Below are positions 54,606 through 63,058 of a DNA stretch of 64,000 bases, piece by piece. A model generated the notes under the pieces. The model searched no databases, was not told where the DNA came from, and saw only the letters and a list, made by a program, of their open reading frames with translations. How positions within the stretch are numbered: position 1 is the first letter of the stretch; every line of letters begins with the position of its first letter. The DNA comes from a bacterium. GTDB taxonomy: Bacteria; Pseudomonadota; Alphaproteobacteria; Sphingomonadales; Sphingomonadaceae. The DNA lies in the NCBI GenBank assembly GCA_030824575.1, contig JAVBXL010000020.1:28431-92430 (forward strand). Direction: 5' to 3'. Made by a program: the position numbers and the translations under genes.

Positions 54606-56537
54606 TTATGTTCGGGCTTTAAGCAACCTGTCGAGGCTGCCTTCACCCTCTCCTGTCTTGTCGAGGCGCGGATAGCGCAGCCCGCCCGAATAATCGAGTG
54701 TCAAAGTGCGATAGTATTTATCCTGCTTTAGGATGATCTGGATCGGCGTCTTGGCCTTGATAGCCGCTTTCCATGCGTCGCCCGAATATTCGTCGCCATT
54801 GACAGCGATGATCTTCGCGCCGGTCACCAGCCCCGCCTTGAACGCGGCGCTGTCCCAGATGACGCTGCTCACTTCGCCGTCATTCTTGACGATCGCGCCG
54901 ATCCCGAAACTCTGATCGACCATCTTGTTCGCGCCTTCGGCCGCCTTGGTGATCGCGCCCGGCTCCTCGCCATAGACAAGGGTGTAGCCGCCCAGGATGA
55001 AGCCGCCCTTGGGCGTTTCCTTGGTCGGGCTATCGACATATTTCTGGAAGAAACCGGCCCAATCATAAGGCGCGATATCGTTCAGCGTCTTGATGACGTC
55101 GCCGCGATTATAGACGACCTGGCCCCAGTCGCCCGGCTTGATGCCGAAGAACGCCTTGGCGAAATCGTCCAGCCCCTTCTTGCCGCGCGTCGCTTTGGCG
55201 ATGATCGCATCGGCCTCCAGCCAGATCATCAGCCCTTCATTATAATAATCCTCGGACCGCTGCCAGCTCGCCCAGCCCTTGGGCCGGCGGGCGGATATGA
55301 TCGGATCATGGGTGGTGTCCTCCATCGCGCGCCACTGGCGGCCGACCGCCGTGTCCAGCTTGGCCGCGATCTGGGCATAGGCGTCCAGCGTCTCGGCCTT
55401 GGAGAACATCCCCGACCGCGCGCCCAGCACATAGCCCCAGAACTGCGTCTGCCCTTCATAGACCCACAGCAGATTATCCTGCATCGGCACGTTGAAATCG
55501 GGCGTCCACAAAAGGTCGGGGCGGCGGAATTTGCCGTCCCAGCTATGGGTGAATTCATGCGGCAACAGGTTGCGGTCGAGCAACGCCTCGCCCTTGTCCC
55601 AGCTCTTGAAATAGCCCGGCTCGACCTGATTCTCGGAACTGCGATGATGCTCCAGCCCGATGCCGCCCATCTCGTCGGTGATGGCCAGCAGGAAATCATA
55701 ATGGTTGAAATGATAGGCGCCGAACAGTGAACCGGCTTCGGCCACCAGCTTCTTGTGCTTGGCGATCTGCTCAGGCTTATAGTCCAGCTCGTCCGCATCG
55801 TCCGCGACCAGGTTCAGCGTGACGTTGCTGCCCAGATCCACCGCCTTGAAATGCGTGCCCGCAAACACCGGCGAATCCTGCAACGCCTCATAGTCGATCG
55901 TCTCATAGGCGACGGCATTGCCCGTCTTGGTCCCGCGCAACGCGGTCGCGGCCTGCCAGCCTGCGGGATAGGTCACGGTCGCCTGGATCGGGATCTGCCG
56001 GGTATAATAGCCCGCCGGATAGAGCGACACGCTCTCCCACTGGATGTTCAGCATCTTGGGCGTCACGACCACGCGGCCCTGGGCGGGCTGGGTCGCGGAC
56101 AGGAACTGGAACTGCGCCACCACCTGCGTCACGCCCTGCGGCACGTCGATCTGGAAGGCGAAGACGTTGAGCGGATCGCGCTTCCACGCCAGGCTCTGGC
56201 CATTGGCGGTGAAGGTCAGGCCGGTCAGCTTCTCGATCTGCCCGCGCGGGGCATGATTGCCCGGCAGCCAGGCCGGCATCATCAGCGTCAGCGGTCCCGC
56301 GGCGGCGACGGGGATCGTCTCCTTCACGCGGAAGATGCGCTGGACCGTGTCGCTCGCATCGACCTCCAGACGGATCGTGCCGCCGGGATAGGGAATGTCT
56401 TTTGGTGCAGGCGCGGCGCTATCGACGGGCAAGGCGGTCGGCTTGGACCGGATCGCGTCCTGGGCGAAAAGCGGGCTGGCGATGGCGCTCGAAAGGCCCG
56501 TTGTCAGGCACAGGGCGGCAGCAAGGCTGCGGATCAT
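54606..56537 (-). CDS. M61 family metallopeptidase with PDZ domain
   Basis: 643-residue exported peptidase. Signal peptide (about 1-26, ending LFAQ). The N-terminal beta domain includes MPAWLPGNHAPRGQIEKLTG, typical of glycyl aminopeptidases. The zinc site is HEFTHSWDGK (about 327-331), with the third ligand Glu in NEGLMIWLEADAI. A PDZ domain (about 550-620; DSAAFKAGLVTGAKIIAVNG) is at the C-terminus. Start chosen at 56537 after GGAGA; the frame stays open further upstream but has no signal peptide there. Divergent from hisS (141 bases). Confidence 0.93.
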   Translation of the reverse strand: MIRSLAAALCLTTGLSSAIASPLFAQDAIRSKPTALPVDSAAPAPKDIPYPGGTIRLEVDASDTVQRIFRVKETIPVAAAGPLTLMMPAWLPGNHAPRGQIEKLTGLTFTANGQSLAWKRDPLNVFAFQIDVPQGVTQVVAQFQFLSATQPAQGRVVVTPKMLNIQWESVSLYPAGYYTRQIPIQATVTYPAGWQAATALRGTKTGNAVAYETIDYEALQDSPVFAGTHFKAVDLGSNVTLNLVADDADELDYKPEQIAKHKKLVAEAGSLFGAYHFNHYDFLLAITDEMGGIGLEHHRSSENQVEPGYFKSWDKGEALLDRNLLPHEFTHSWDGKFRRPDLLWTPDFNVPMQDNLLWVYEGQTQFWGYVLGARSGMFSKAETLDAYAQIAAKLDTAVGRQWRAMEDTTHDPIISARRPKGWASWQRSEDYYNEGLMIWLEADAIIAKATRGKKGLDDFAKAFFGIKPGDWGQVVYNRGDVIKTLNDIAPYDWAGFFQKYVDSPTKETPKGGFILGGYTLVYGEEPGAITKAAEGANKMVDQSFGIGAIVKNDGEVSSVIWDSAAFKAGLVTGAKIIAVNGDEYSGDAWKAAIKAKTPIQIILKQDKYYRTLTLDYSGGLRYPRLDKTGEGEGSLDRLLKART

Positions 56538-56678
56538 GGATGTCTCCAGAAAAATGCGTGGGCCGGACGGCCCGATTGCCTTTAGCATGGCAAGGCGTCG
56601 CGGCGGCGTCCACCCCTGATGGACGCCTGTAAAAAGCGCGTTTCCTTGGGGGTGATTTGCCGTTAAAGGCCCGGCCCC

Positions 56679-57941
56679 ATGGCGAAGATCGAAACACCGC
56701 GTCCGGTACGCGGCACGCAGGACATGTTGGGCGGCACGGCGGAGGCGTTTGCGGAACGCTTCGCCCATGTGGTCGCGACGTTCGACCGGGTGCGCAAACT
56801 CTACGGTTTGCAGCGGGTCGAAGTGCCGGTGTTCGAATCCACCGCGGTCTTCGCCCGCTCGCTGGGCGAAAGCACCGACGTCGTCTCGAAGGAGATGTAC
56901 ACGTTCGAAGATCGCGGCGGCGACAGCATCACCCTGCGCCCCGAATTTACCGCCGGCATCAGCCGCGCCTATATCACCGAAGGCTGGCAGCAATATGCGC
57001 CCTTGAAGGTCGCGACCCACGGCCCGTTGTTCCGCTACGAACGCCCGCAAAAGGGCCGCTTCCGCCAGTTCCACCAGCTCGACGCCGAAATCATCGGCGC
57101 GGCCGAACCGGGCGCGGACGTGGAACTGCTGGTCATGGCCGATCAGCTATTGAAGGAACTGGGCATCGCCGACGGCGTGACCCTCACCCTCAACACGCTG
57201 GGCGACGGGCCGAGCCGCGACGCCTGGCGCGCGGCGCTGATCGCCCATTTCGAGGCGCATCGCGACCAGTTGTCGGAAGACAGCGTGGAACGGCTGGCGA
57301 AGAACCCGCTCCGTATCCTCGACAGCAAAGACCCGCGCGACCGCCCGGTCGCCGACAGCGCGCCGGACATCGACGCCTATCTAACCGACGAAGCGCGCAG
57401 TTTCTTCGAAAAGGTGACGGCGGGCCTGGATGCCGCAGGCGTGGCCTGGGAACGCAACGCCCGCCTGGTCCGCGGCCTCGACTATTATCGCCACACCGCG
57501 TTTGAGTTCGTCACCGACCGCCTGGGCGCGCAGGGCACCGTGCTGGGCGGCGGGCGCTATGATGGGCTGATTGAAAATCTGGGCGGCCCCGCGACCCCGG
57601 CGGTCGGCTGGGCGGCCGGGATCGAGCGGCTGGCGATGCTGGTGGACATGCCTGAGAAAGAACGCCTCGGCGTTATCATCGCGGTCGAGGACGATCTTGC
57701 CTTGCCCGATGCGCAGCGGCTTATCGCCAAGCTCCGCCGCCGACACATATCTGCGGATATGATCGCAACCGGCTCACCAAGAAAGCGTTATGATAAAGCC
57801 ACGAAGATTGACGCATTTGTTTTGCTGTCGATCCAGTGGAGAGACGATAAGTCTTTCGTCAAGCCGCCCGTATCTGCAATACCAAATGAAATGCTCGATA
57901 GGGTTTCCTCTATTTTAGACGAAGCGGACGCTATTGCCTGA
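56679..57941 (+). CDS. hisS: Histidyl-tRNA synthetase with atypical C-terminal domain
   Basis: Class II synthetase, 420 residues. The catalytic core is typical: [27 protein letters not shown], motif 2 [34 protein letters not shown] and motif 3 [14 protein letters not shown]. From about residue 350 (57745) to the end, GC falls to about 45 % against about 64 % around it and codons change (TTA, ATA, AAA, TTT). This block is the anticodon-binding domain, with [20 protein letters not shown] still resembling the family's KKxxKxADKxGA strand. It may be a transferred or converted segment. It ends 33 bases before repeat C. Confidence 0.9.
   Translation: MAKIETPRPVRGTQDMLGGTAEAFAERFAHVVATFDRVRKLYGLQRVEVPVFESTAVFARSLGESTDVVSKEMYTFEDRGGDSITLRPEFTAGISRAYITEGWQQYAPLKVATHGPLFRYERPQKGRFRQFHQLDAEIIGAAEPGADVELLVMADQLLKELGIADGVTLTLNTLGDGPSRDAWRAALIAHFEAHRDQLSEDSVERLAKNPLRILDSKDPRDRPVADSAPDIDAYLTDEARSFFEKVTAGLDAAGVAWERNARLVRGLDYYRHTAFEFVTDRLGAQGTVLGGGRYDGLIENLGGPATPAVGWAAGIERLAMLVDMPEKERLGVIIAVEDDLALPDAQRLIAKLRRRHISADMIATGSPRKRYDKATKIDAFVLLSIQWRDDKSFVKPPVSAIPNEMLDRVSSILDEADAIA
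57745..57941 (+). other. Low-GC, atypical-codon block in the 3' end of hisS
   Basis: The 161 bases 57781-57941 contain about 73 G or C (45 %), far below the surroundings. The change begins near 57745, at the boundary between the catalytic core and the anticodon-binding domain. The frame is intact and the domain is recognisable, so this is a composition anomaly rather than a broken gene. Confidence 0.85.
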
Positions 57942-57973
57942 TGCCGACCTCAGTCAATCGCGCACCCCTCCCT

Positions 57974-58053
57974 CCGTTCGCCCTGAGCCAGTCGAAGGGT
58001 TTTTCTTCTTTCGTCAGGGAAGGAAAGGGCTTCGACAGGCTCAGCCCGAACGG
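57974..58053. repeat. REP-like extragenic palindrome, family 1, copy C
   Basis: Arms CCGTTCGCCCTGAGCCAGTC plus GAAGGG and GGGCTTCGACAGGCTCAGCC then CGAACGG. It fills the gap between hisS and prfA and ends 18 bases before the prfA start, so any hairpin would sit in the prfA leader. Confidence 0.9.
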
Positions 58054-58071
58054 GTTTGAGGTAGGTGCCTG

Positions 58072-59163
58072 ATGCACATCTCCCCCGAACGCATCGCGCA
58101 GATCGAGGCGCGCCGGGACGAGGTGCAGGCGTCGATGACGCGCGCCGACCTCGCGCCCGATGCGTTTGTGAAATTGTCGAAGGAATATGCGGAGATCGAG
58201 CCGGTCGCCCGCGCCGCGCATGAAGTGCGCCGCCTGCGGCAGGAACTCGCCGCGCTCGATTATATGGCGGGCGGGGTGGATGCCGATGCCGACCCCCTCA
58301 TGCGCGAAATGGCGCAGGAGGAAATGCAGCTGCTCAAGAGCCAGCTTCCGCAAGCCGAACGCGCGCTGGCGCTGCAACTCCTGCCCCGCGACGCGGCCGA
58401 CGCCCGCCCCGCCATGATCGAAATCCGCGCCGGCACTGGCGGCGACGAAGCCGCGTTGTTCGCAGGCGACCTGTTTCGCATGTACCAACGCTATGCCGAC
58501 ACCCAGGGTTGGAAGATGGAGATGCTCTCCGCCAATGCGTCCGAACAGGGCGGGTTCAAGGAAGTCGTCGCCAGCATCAACGGCGTCGGCGTCTTCGCCA
58601 AGCTGAAGTTCGAAAGCGGCGTCCATCGCGTCCAGCGCGTCCCCGCGACCGAAAGCGGCGGGCGTATCCACACGTCGGCGGCGACCGTCGCGATCCTGCC
58701 GGAACCGGAGGAAGTGGACGTCCAGATTGCCGACGGCGACCTCAAGATCGACATCTACCGGGCGAGCGGCGCAGGCGGCCAGCATGTCAACACCACCGAT
58801 TCGGCCGTGCGCATCACCCATTTGCCGACCGGCACCGTCGTCATCCAGCAGGACGAACGGTCGCAGCACAAGAATAAGGCAAAAGCGATGCAGGTGTTGC
58901 GCGCCCGCCTCTACGAAGCCGAACGCGAACGCACCCACAGCGAACAGGCCGGCGCGCGCAAGGCGATGGTCGGATCGGGCGACCGCTCCGAACGCATCCG
59001 CACCTATAATTTCCCCCAAGGCCGCGTCACCGACCACCGCATCAACCTGACCCTGCACCGCCTGCCCGAAATCCTCGAAGGGCCGGGCCTGTCCGACGTC
59101 ATCGACGCCTTGGTCGCGGAAGATGAAGCCGCGCGCCTCGCCCAGTTGGACGGGGTGAGTTGA
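58072..59163 (+). CDS. prfA: Peptide chain release factor 1
   Basis: Reads UAA and UAG stop codons. 363 residues, standard for RF1. GGQ is at 235-237 in [20 protein letters not shown], the RF1 recognition PAT-type motif is [17 protein letters not shown], and the N-terminal helical domain starts [21 protein letters not shown] glutamine would be methylated by PrmC, encoded 13 bases downstream. Repeat C lies just upstream. Confidence 0.97.
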   Translation: MHISPERIAQIEARRDEVQASMTRADLAPDAFVKLSKEYAEIEPVARAAHEVRRLRQELAALDYMAGGVDADADPLMREMAQEEMQLLKSQLPQAERALALQLLPRDAADARPAMIEIRAGTGGDEAALFAGDLFRMYQRYADTQGWKMEMLSANASEQGGFKEVVASINGVGVFAKLKFESGVHRVQRVPATESGGRIHTSAATVAILPEPEEVDVQIADGDLKIDIYRASGAGGQHVNTTDSAVRITHLPTGTVVIQQDERSQHKNKAKAMQVLRARLYEAERERTHSEQAGARKAMVGSGDRSERIRTYNFPQGRVTDHRINLTLHRLPEILEGPGLSDVIDALVAEDEAARLAQLDGVS

Positions 59164-59176
59164 TCCTTTCGCCCGC

Positions 59177-60007
59177 ATGACGATCGAGGTCGTCCCCGAC
59201 GCGCTACGCGCTGCAACTGTCCAACTCGCCGTCTCCAGCGACACGCCGCGCCTCGACGCCGAACTGCTGATGGCTCATGCACTGGGCCTGTCGCGTAACG
59301 ACATGCTGCTGCGTCAGCGCGACCTGACCGTGCCCGAAAGCTTCGCCGCGCTGTTGGAACGTCGCCTATCAGGCGATCCGATCGCCCATATCAGCGGTTC
59401 CCGCGATTTCTGGACGATCACCCTCGCCGTCACGCCTGATACGCTGATTCCCCGCCCGGACAGCGAAACGCTGATCGAGGCGGCGGTCGATCATTTCGCA
59501 ACCCACGCCCCCGCCGCCATCCTCGACCTCGGCACCGGCTCCGGCGCGCTGCTGCTGGCGGCGCTGGCGGAGTGGCCGACCGCACAGGGCCTGGGCATAG
59601 ACGCCTCCGCCCCCGCGCTCGCCGTGGCGCAGGGCAATGCGGCGCGGCTGGGCATGGCCGACCGCGCGCGCTTCAGCTTCGGCGACTGGGCGCTGGGCGT
59701 CGAAGGCCCATTCGACCTGCTGCTCATCAATCCGCCCTATATAATCGCCGACCTGCCGCTGTCCGGCGACGTGCTGCGCGAACCGGCCAGCGCGCTGTTC
59801 GCGGGCGCGGACGGCCTCGACGATTATCGCCGCATCGCGCCCGACCTGCCCCGGCTGATCGCGCCGGGCGGCATGGCCGCGATCGAGATCGGCTATGATC
59901 AGGCCGCCAGTGTCACCGCGCTGCTGCACGCAAAGGGGCTGGCAGTCGCCCTGCGCCGTGACCTGGCCGGGCATGACCGCTGCCTGATTGCGACAAACCC
60001 AGGTTAG
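59177..60007 (+). CDS. prmC: Release factor glutamine methyltransferase PrmC
   Basis: Methylates the GGQ glutamine of release factors, using SAM. 276 residues with an N-terminal helical domain (RLDAELLMAHALGLSRNDML), the HISGSRDFW segment, SAM-binding Asp117 in DLGTGSGALLLA and the catalytic NPPY (185-188) in LLINPPYIIADLP. Co-transcribed with prfA, its substrate's gene, which is the usual arrangement. Also known as HemK. The 311-base DUF4167 leader follows. Confidence 0.97.
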   Translation: MTIEVVPDALRAATVQLAVSSDTPRLDAELLMAHALGLSRNDMLLRQRDLTVPESFAALLERRLSGDPIAHISGSRDFWTITLAVTPDTLIPRPDSETLIEAAVDHFATHAPAAILDLGTGSGALLLAALAEWPTAQGLGIDASAPALAVAQGNAARLGMADRARFSFGDWALGVEGPFDLLLINPPYIIADLPLSGDVLREPASALFAGADGLDDYRRIAPDLPRLIAPGGMAAIEIGYDQAASVTALLHAKGLAVALRRDLAGHDRCLIATNPG

Positions 60008-60318
60008 AAATAACCGATTTGCCGACATCCGAGCGAAAATTGCTTGGTTTATGGCGCGAAAGCCACTACATCGACCTTAGGGACGGCTCTATCTTGTGAC
60101 ATGGTCGGTTAGATCGTTGATAGAAAAGGCCGTTTTCTTAGCTCCTTATAGTCATGACGGCGCATGCTGCGCATCGCCGCTGGCAGTCGGGGTGGTGATC
60201 CGGAAAGGATCATGCCGTGGCGGAGCCGTATCCGGCCTGAAGGACAGGCCGTGCTTGGGGATGGCGACTGAACAGTGTTTTCAGCCAATGATGTCATAGC
60301 GAACGCAAGGATCATATC
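60008..60318 (+). promoter_or_regulatory. Non-coding leader of the DUF4167 gene with two hairpins
   Basis: 311 bases between prmC and the TTG start. Two perfect short stems are visible: TGATCC-GGAAA-GGATCA (60196-60212) and GGCCTG-AAGGA-CAGGCC (60234-60250). The nine bases AAGGATCAT at 60205-60213 recur at 60307-60315, where they contain the ribosome binding site (AAGGA, seven bases before TTG). TGATCC could therefore pair with either copy, masking or freeing the site. A short open frame (60096-60299) lacks support. Confidence 0.5.
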
Positions 60319-61371
60319 TTGATCAACAACCGGCAGGCCGGCCGCCGCAATCGCGGCCGGAACAATAATAACAACGGACGTCCCAGCGGCAATAATCGGG
60401 GCGGTGGCGACAACGGTAACCGTATCGACAATCGCGCTCGCGGCAATGCGACCCAGCTTCTTGAGAAATACAGGAATATGGCGCGCGATGCCCAGATGGC
60501 CGGCGACCGAGTGAATGCCGAATATTATCTGCAATTCGCCGATCATTATTTCCGCGTGCTCGCCGACAATCGCGCCCGTCAGGACGAGCAGAACCCCCGG
60601 CAGCGCACCCGCGACGATGGTTTCGATCAGGATGGCGATGATTTCGACGGCGGCTATGACGGCGTCGACGATTTCCGCACCGATCAGCAGCACGCCTATG
60701 ACCGCACCCCGCGTGAACAGGCGCCCCGCGAGCAGAACCAGCGCGACCAGAACGGTCGCGATCATGGCAATCGCGATCAGGGCCAGCGTGAGCAAGGCAA
60801 TCGCGACCAAGGCAACCGGGACCAGAGCCAGCGTGAGCAGGGCAATCGCGACCAGCAGGCTCCGCGCGAGCAGCAGGATCGCCGGCCGGAGCGTCAGGAC
60901 GACAATCGTGAAGCCCGCGAGCCGCGCGACAACCGCGAATATCGCGAACCCCGCGACAATCGCGAGCCGCGTGAAAACCGCGAACCCCGCGCCGGCAATG
61001 TCCGCCGCGACCGTCCCCGTCGCGATCGCTTCGATGGCGATGCGCCGGTGCAGCAGGAAATGGGTGTAGAGGGTCCGACGGGCAATCCCGCCACGGAAGC
61101 CCAGCGCCAGCCGGAAATAGCCCGCCAGCCCGTCGCCCGTAACGCGACCGTGGCCGCGACGCCCGAAGCGGCCGCGCCGGAAGCCGAAGCCCCGCGCCCC
61201 CGTCGCGGTCGCCCGCGCAAGGTCGTGGCGGAAGCGGACACGCACGAAGGTCTGGACCTGGCGGTACTGCCGCCCTCCATCGCCCGCGCTGACAATGACG
61301 CCGAAGCGGCCGAGGACGCGCCCAAGAAGCGCACCCGTCGCGTCCGTCCGGCGACCGAAGCCGCCGAATAA
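60319..61371 (+). CDS. DUF4167 protein with long disordered region
   Basis: 350-residue alphaproteobacterial protein. Residues 1-85 are the DUF4167 domain (MINNRQAGRRNRGRNNNNNG, GNRIDNRARGNATQLLEKYR, GDRVNAEYYLQFADHYFRVL). Residues 90-250 are disordered, including six tandem pentapeptides of GNRDQ/GQREQ type (60766-60855) and a REPRDNRE run. The C-terminus has a PRPRRGRPRK hook. The basic RG/NR-rich composition suggests nucleic-acid binding (inference). Start is TTG at 60319 with AAGGA. A terminator follows at 61394. Confidence 0.88.
   Translation: MINNRQAGRRNRGRNNNNNGRPSGNNRGGGDNGNRIDNRARGNATQLLEKYRNMARDAQMAGDRVNAEYYLQFADHYFRVLADNRARQDEQNPRQRTRDDGFDQDGDDFDGGYDGVDDFRTDQQHAYDRTPREQAPREQNQRDQNGRDHGNRDQGQREQGNRDQGNRDQSQREQGNRDQQAPREQQDRRPERQDDNREAREPRDNREYREPRDNREPRENREPRAGNVRRDRPRRDRFDGDAPVQQEMGVEGPTGNPATEAQRQPEIARQPVARNATVAATPEAAAPEAEAPRPRRGRPRKVVAEADTHEGLDLAVLPPSIARADNDAEAAEDAPKKRTRRVRPATEAAE
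60766..60855 (+). repeat. Tandem 15-bp repeats in the DUF4167 gene
   Basis: Six in-frame 15-base units encode GNRDQ, GQREQ, GNRDQ, GNRDQ, SQREQ and GNRDQ. The best copies (GGCAATCGCGACCAG) are nearly identical. Unit number could vary between strains by slippage without breaking the frame. Confidence 0.85.
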
Positions 61372-61393
61372 GCGGTCGATAGCGAAAAAATCA

Positions 61394-61426
61394 GGGGACG
61401 GCGCCGCAACGCGCCGTCCCCTTTTT
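61394..61426 (+). terminator. Intrinsic terminator after the DUF4167 gene
   Basis: GGGGACGGCGC / GCGCCGTCCCC, a perfect 11-bp stem with a 6-base loop, followed by TTTTT and preceded by six A. Lies 22 bases past the stop and ends the prfA-prmC-DUF4167 region. Confidence 0.95.
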
Positions 61427-61529
61427 CATGTCTCCGTCTTTTCTCTCCGCTACCGACAAGCCTGCTTTGCAACCCCGGCGCGATCCGGCACAAGGCGCTT
61501 ATAGATGGCGCATATCTGGAGAGATGCCG

Positions 61530-62957
61530 ATGAGAGCCGCGCACCTGCTGCCCCTGATGCTGACCGCCCTTCCCCTGTCGGCGCTGGCGCAAAGCGCGGC
61601 CGATCCCACCGGCGCTACCGCGCAGGGCGATGTTGCCGTCACCATCTATAATGATGGTCAGTCGCTGGTGCAGGACGACCGGCAACTGGCCATGACGGCG
61701 GGCCGCAATCGCATCGAGTTTCCCGATGTATCAGCACGCATCCGCCCCGAAACGGTCAACCTGTCCGGTCCCGGCCTGGCCATTATCGAACAGAATTTCG
61801 ATTATGACCTCCTTTCCCCCGACAAGCTGATGGACAAGGCGGTGGGGCAGGAGGTGACGCTGCTGCGCACCAACCCGGCGACCGGCGCGGAAACCCGCGA
61901 ACGGGCAAAAATTCTCGCGGCCAATGGCGGCATTGTCCTCCAGATCGGCAGCCGGATCGAAGTGCTGCGCGACGACGGCCTGCCGGTCCGCGTCATCTTC
62001 GACCGGGTGCCGCCCAATCTGCGCGCCCGCCCGACCTTGTCGGTCACGGTGCAGGCGGATCGCGGCGGCACGGTGCCCGCGCGCCTCTCCTACCTCACCC
62101 CTAATCTGGGCTGGACCGCCGACTATGTCGCGCTGTTCGATGCGGCCAGGCAAGCGATGGACATGCAGGGCTGGGTCACGCTCACCAACAATACCGGCAC
62201 CACCTTCACTGATGCGAAGACGATATTGGTCGCGGGCAACCCGGCCAATGGCGGCGGTCGCACCAACTGGTGGCCGGGTTCAACTGGGGCGGGCAGCGGC
62301 GCCATCGACCAGGCCGGGACGGAAAGCGGCCCGCGCGAGCGGCTGGGTGACTATTATCTCTATCCATTGGCCGCCCGCACCACGATCGCCAATGCGCAGC
62401 AGAAGCAAGTCAGCTTCCTCGACGTGAAGGGCGCGCCGGCCCGCGCGACCTATGAATATGTCAATGGCTGGCTCGGCAGCGCGGCCGAACCGGTCAGCGC
62501 GTCGAGCGTGCTCAAATTCTCGACGTCGAAGGAAGGGGGCCTGGGCGATCAACTCCCCGCCGGCACGATCCGCGTTTATATGCGCGACGCGCGCGGGAAC
62601 CCGCAATTCATCGGCGAAAACAGCATCGACCATACGCCCATGGGTTCTTCCATGGCGCTGCGCACCGGTGAGGCGTTCGACGTCAAGGTGCGACCGACGG
62701 TAGAACAGCGCACGCGCAAGGGCAGCGCGCGCTGGGAAACGAAGATGCGCTACACGCTCACCAACGCCCGGCCCGAAGCGGTGACGATCGACCTGGCGCA
62801 GCAGGGCCTATGGGGCGACACCCGCGTCGTCGCGCAAAGCCTGGAGGGCCAGATCATAGAAGGACGGCGCATCTCCGCTGACCGGATGGAATGGAGCGTA
62901 CCGGTGCCCGCGAACGGCACGGTCGACCTCGGCGTCACCTTCGACTCGCGTTATTGA
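61530..62957 (+). CDS. Exported DUF4139 protein, paralogue 1
   Basis: 475-residue protein with a signal peptide (MRAAHLLPLMLTALPLSALA, then Q) and the DUF4139 architecture: an N-terminal beta domain (DVAVTIYNDGQSLVQDDRQL) and a C-terminal domain with TPNLGWTADYVALFD and DIDLxLxN-type strands such as MRYTLTNARPEAVTIDLAQQ. Function unknown; related to mucoidy-inhibitor-like proteins in some genomes. Start chosen at 61530, where GGAGA is about seven bases upstream (a Met two codons earlier abuts the site). A paralogue begins at about 63016. Confidence 0.87.
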   Translation: MRAAHLLPLMLTALPLSALAQSAADPTGATAQGDVAVTIYNDGQSLVQDDRQLAMTAGRNRIEFPDVSARIRPETVNLSGPGLAIIEQNFDYDLLSPDKLMDKAVGQEVTLLRTNPATGAETRERAKILAANGGIVLQIGSRIEVLRDDGLPVRVIFDRVPPNLRARPTLSVTVQADRGGTVPARLSYLTPNLGWTADYVALFDAARQAMDMQGWVTLTNNTGTTFTDAKTILVAGNPANGGGRTNWWPGSTGAGSGAIDQAGTESGPRERLGDYYLYPLAARTTIANAQQKQVSFLDVKGAPARATYEYVNGWLGSAAEPVSASSVLKFSTSKEGGLGDQLPAGTIRVYMRDARGNPQFIGENSIDHTPMGSSMALRTGEAFDVKVRPTVEQRTRKGSARWETKMRYTLTNARPEAVTIDLAQQGLWGDTRVVAQSLEGQIIEGRRISADRMEWSVPVPANGTVDLGVTFDSRY

Positions 62958-62986
62958 TCGGCGCGCCATGCTGGCTCGATCAAGAT

Positions 62987-63058
62987 ACCGTGCTCCTGCG
63001 CAGGCAGGAGCCCAGTTGCAACGTCGGAACTGGTTTCCCGCCTTCGCGGGAACACGGT
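62987..63058. repeat. Extragenic palindrome, family 2, copy E, overlapping the next gene
   Basis: Nested inverted repeat running ACCGTGCTCCTGCG... to ...CGCGGGAACACGGT, with inner arms CCAGTT and AACTGG. It contains AGGAG (63006-63010) and a TTG (63016) that appear to serve as the ribosome binding site and start of the following DUF4139 gene. Confidence 0.85.

Noticed and set aside
54606..57074. Longer M61 peptidase starting upstream of 56537
   Set aside because: The upstream part runs antisense into hisS, while 56537 has GGAGA and begins a proper signal peptide.
57942..58071. Attachment site of a present genomic island after hisS
   Set aside because: No integrase, direct repeats or foreign genes follow; only a REP palindrome and then prfA with normal composition.
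60096..60299. 67-codon open frame in the DUF4167 leader
   Set aside because: Composition does not look coding, no good ribosome binding site, and it would overlap the hairpins; a structured leader fits better.
60766..60990. Short direct repeats resembling a CRISPR array
   Set aside because: The repeats are contiguous in-frame 15-base units within a coding sequence, with no spacers and no cas genes.
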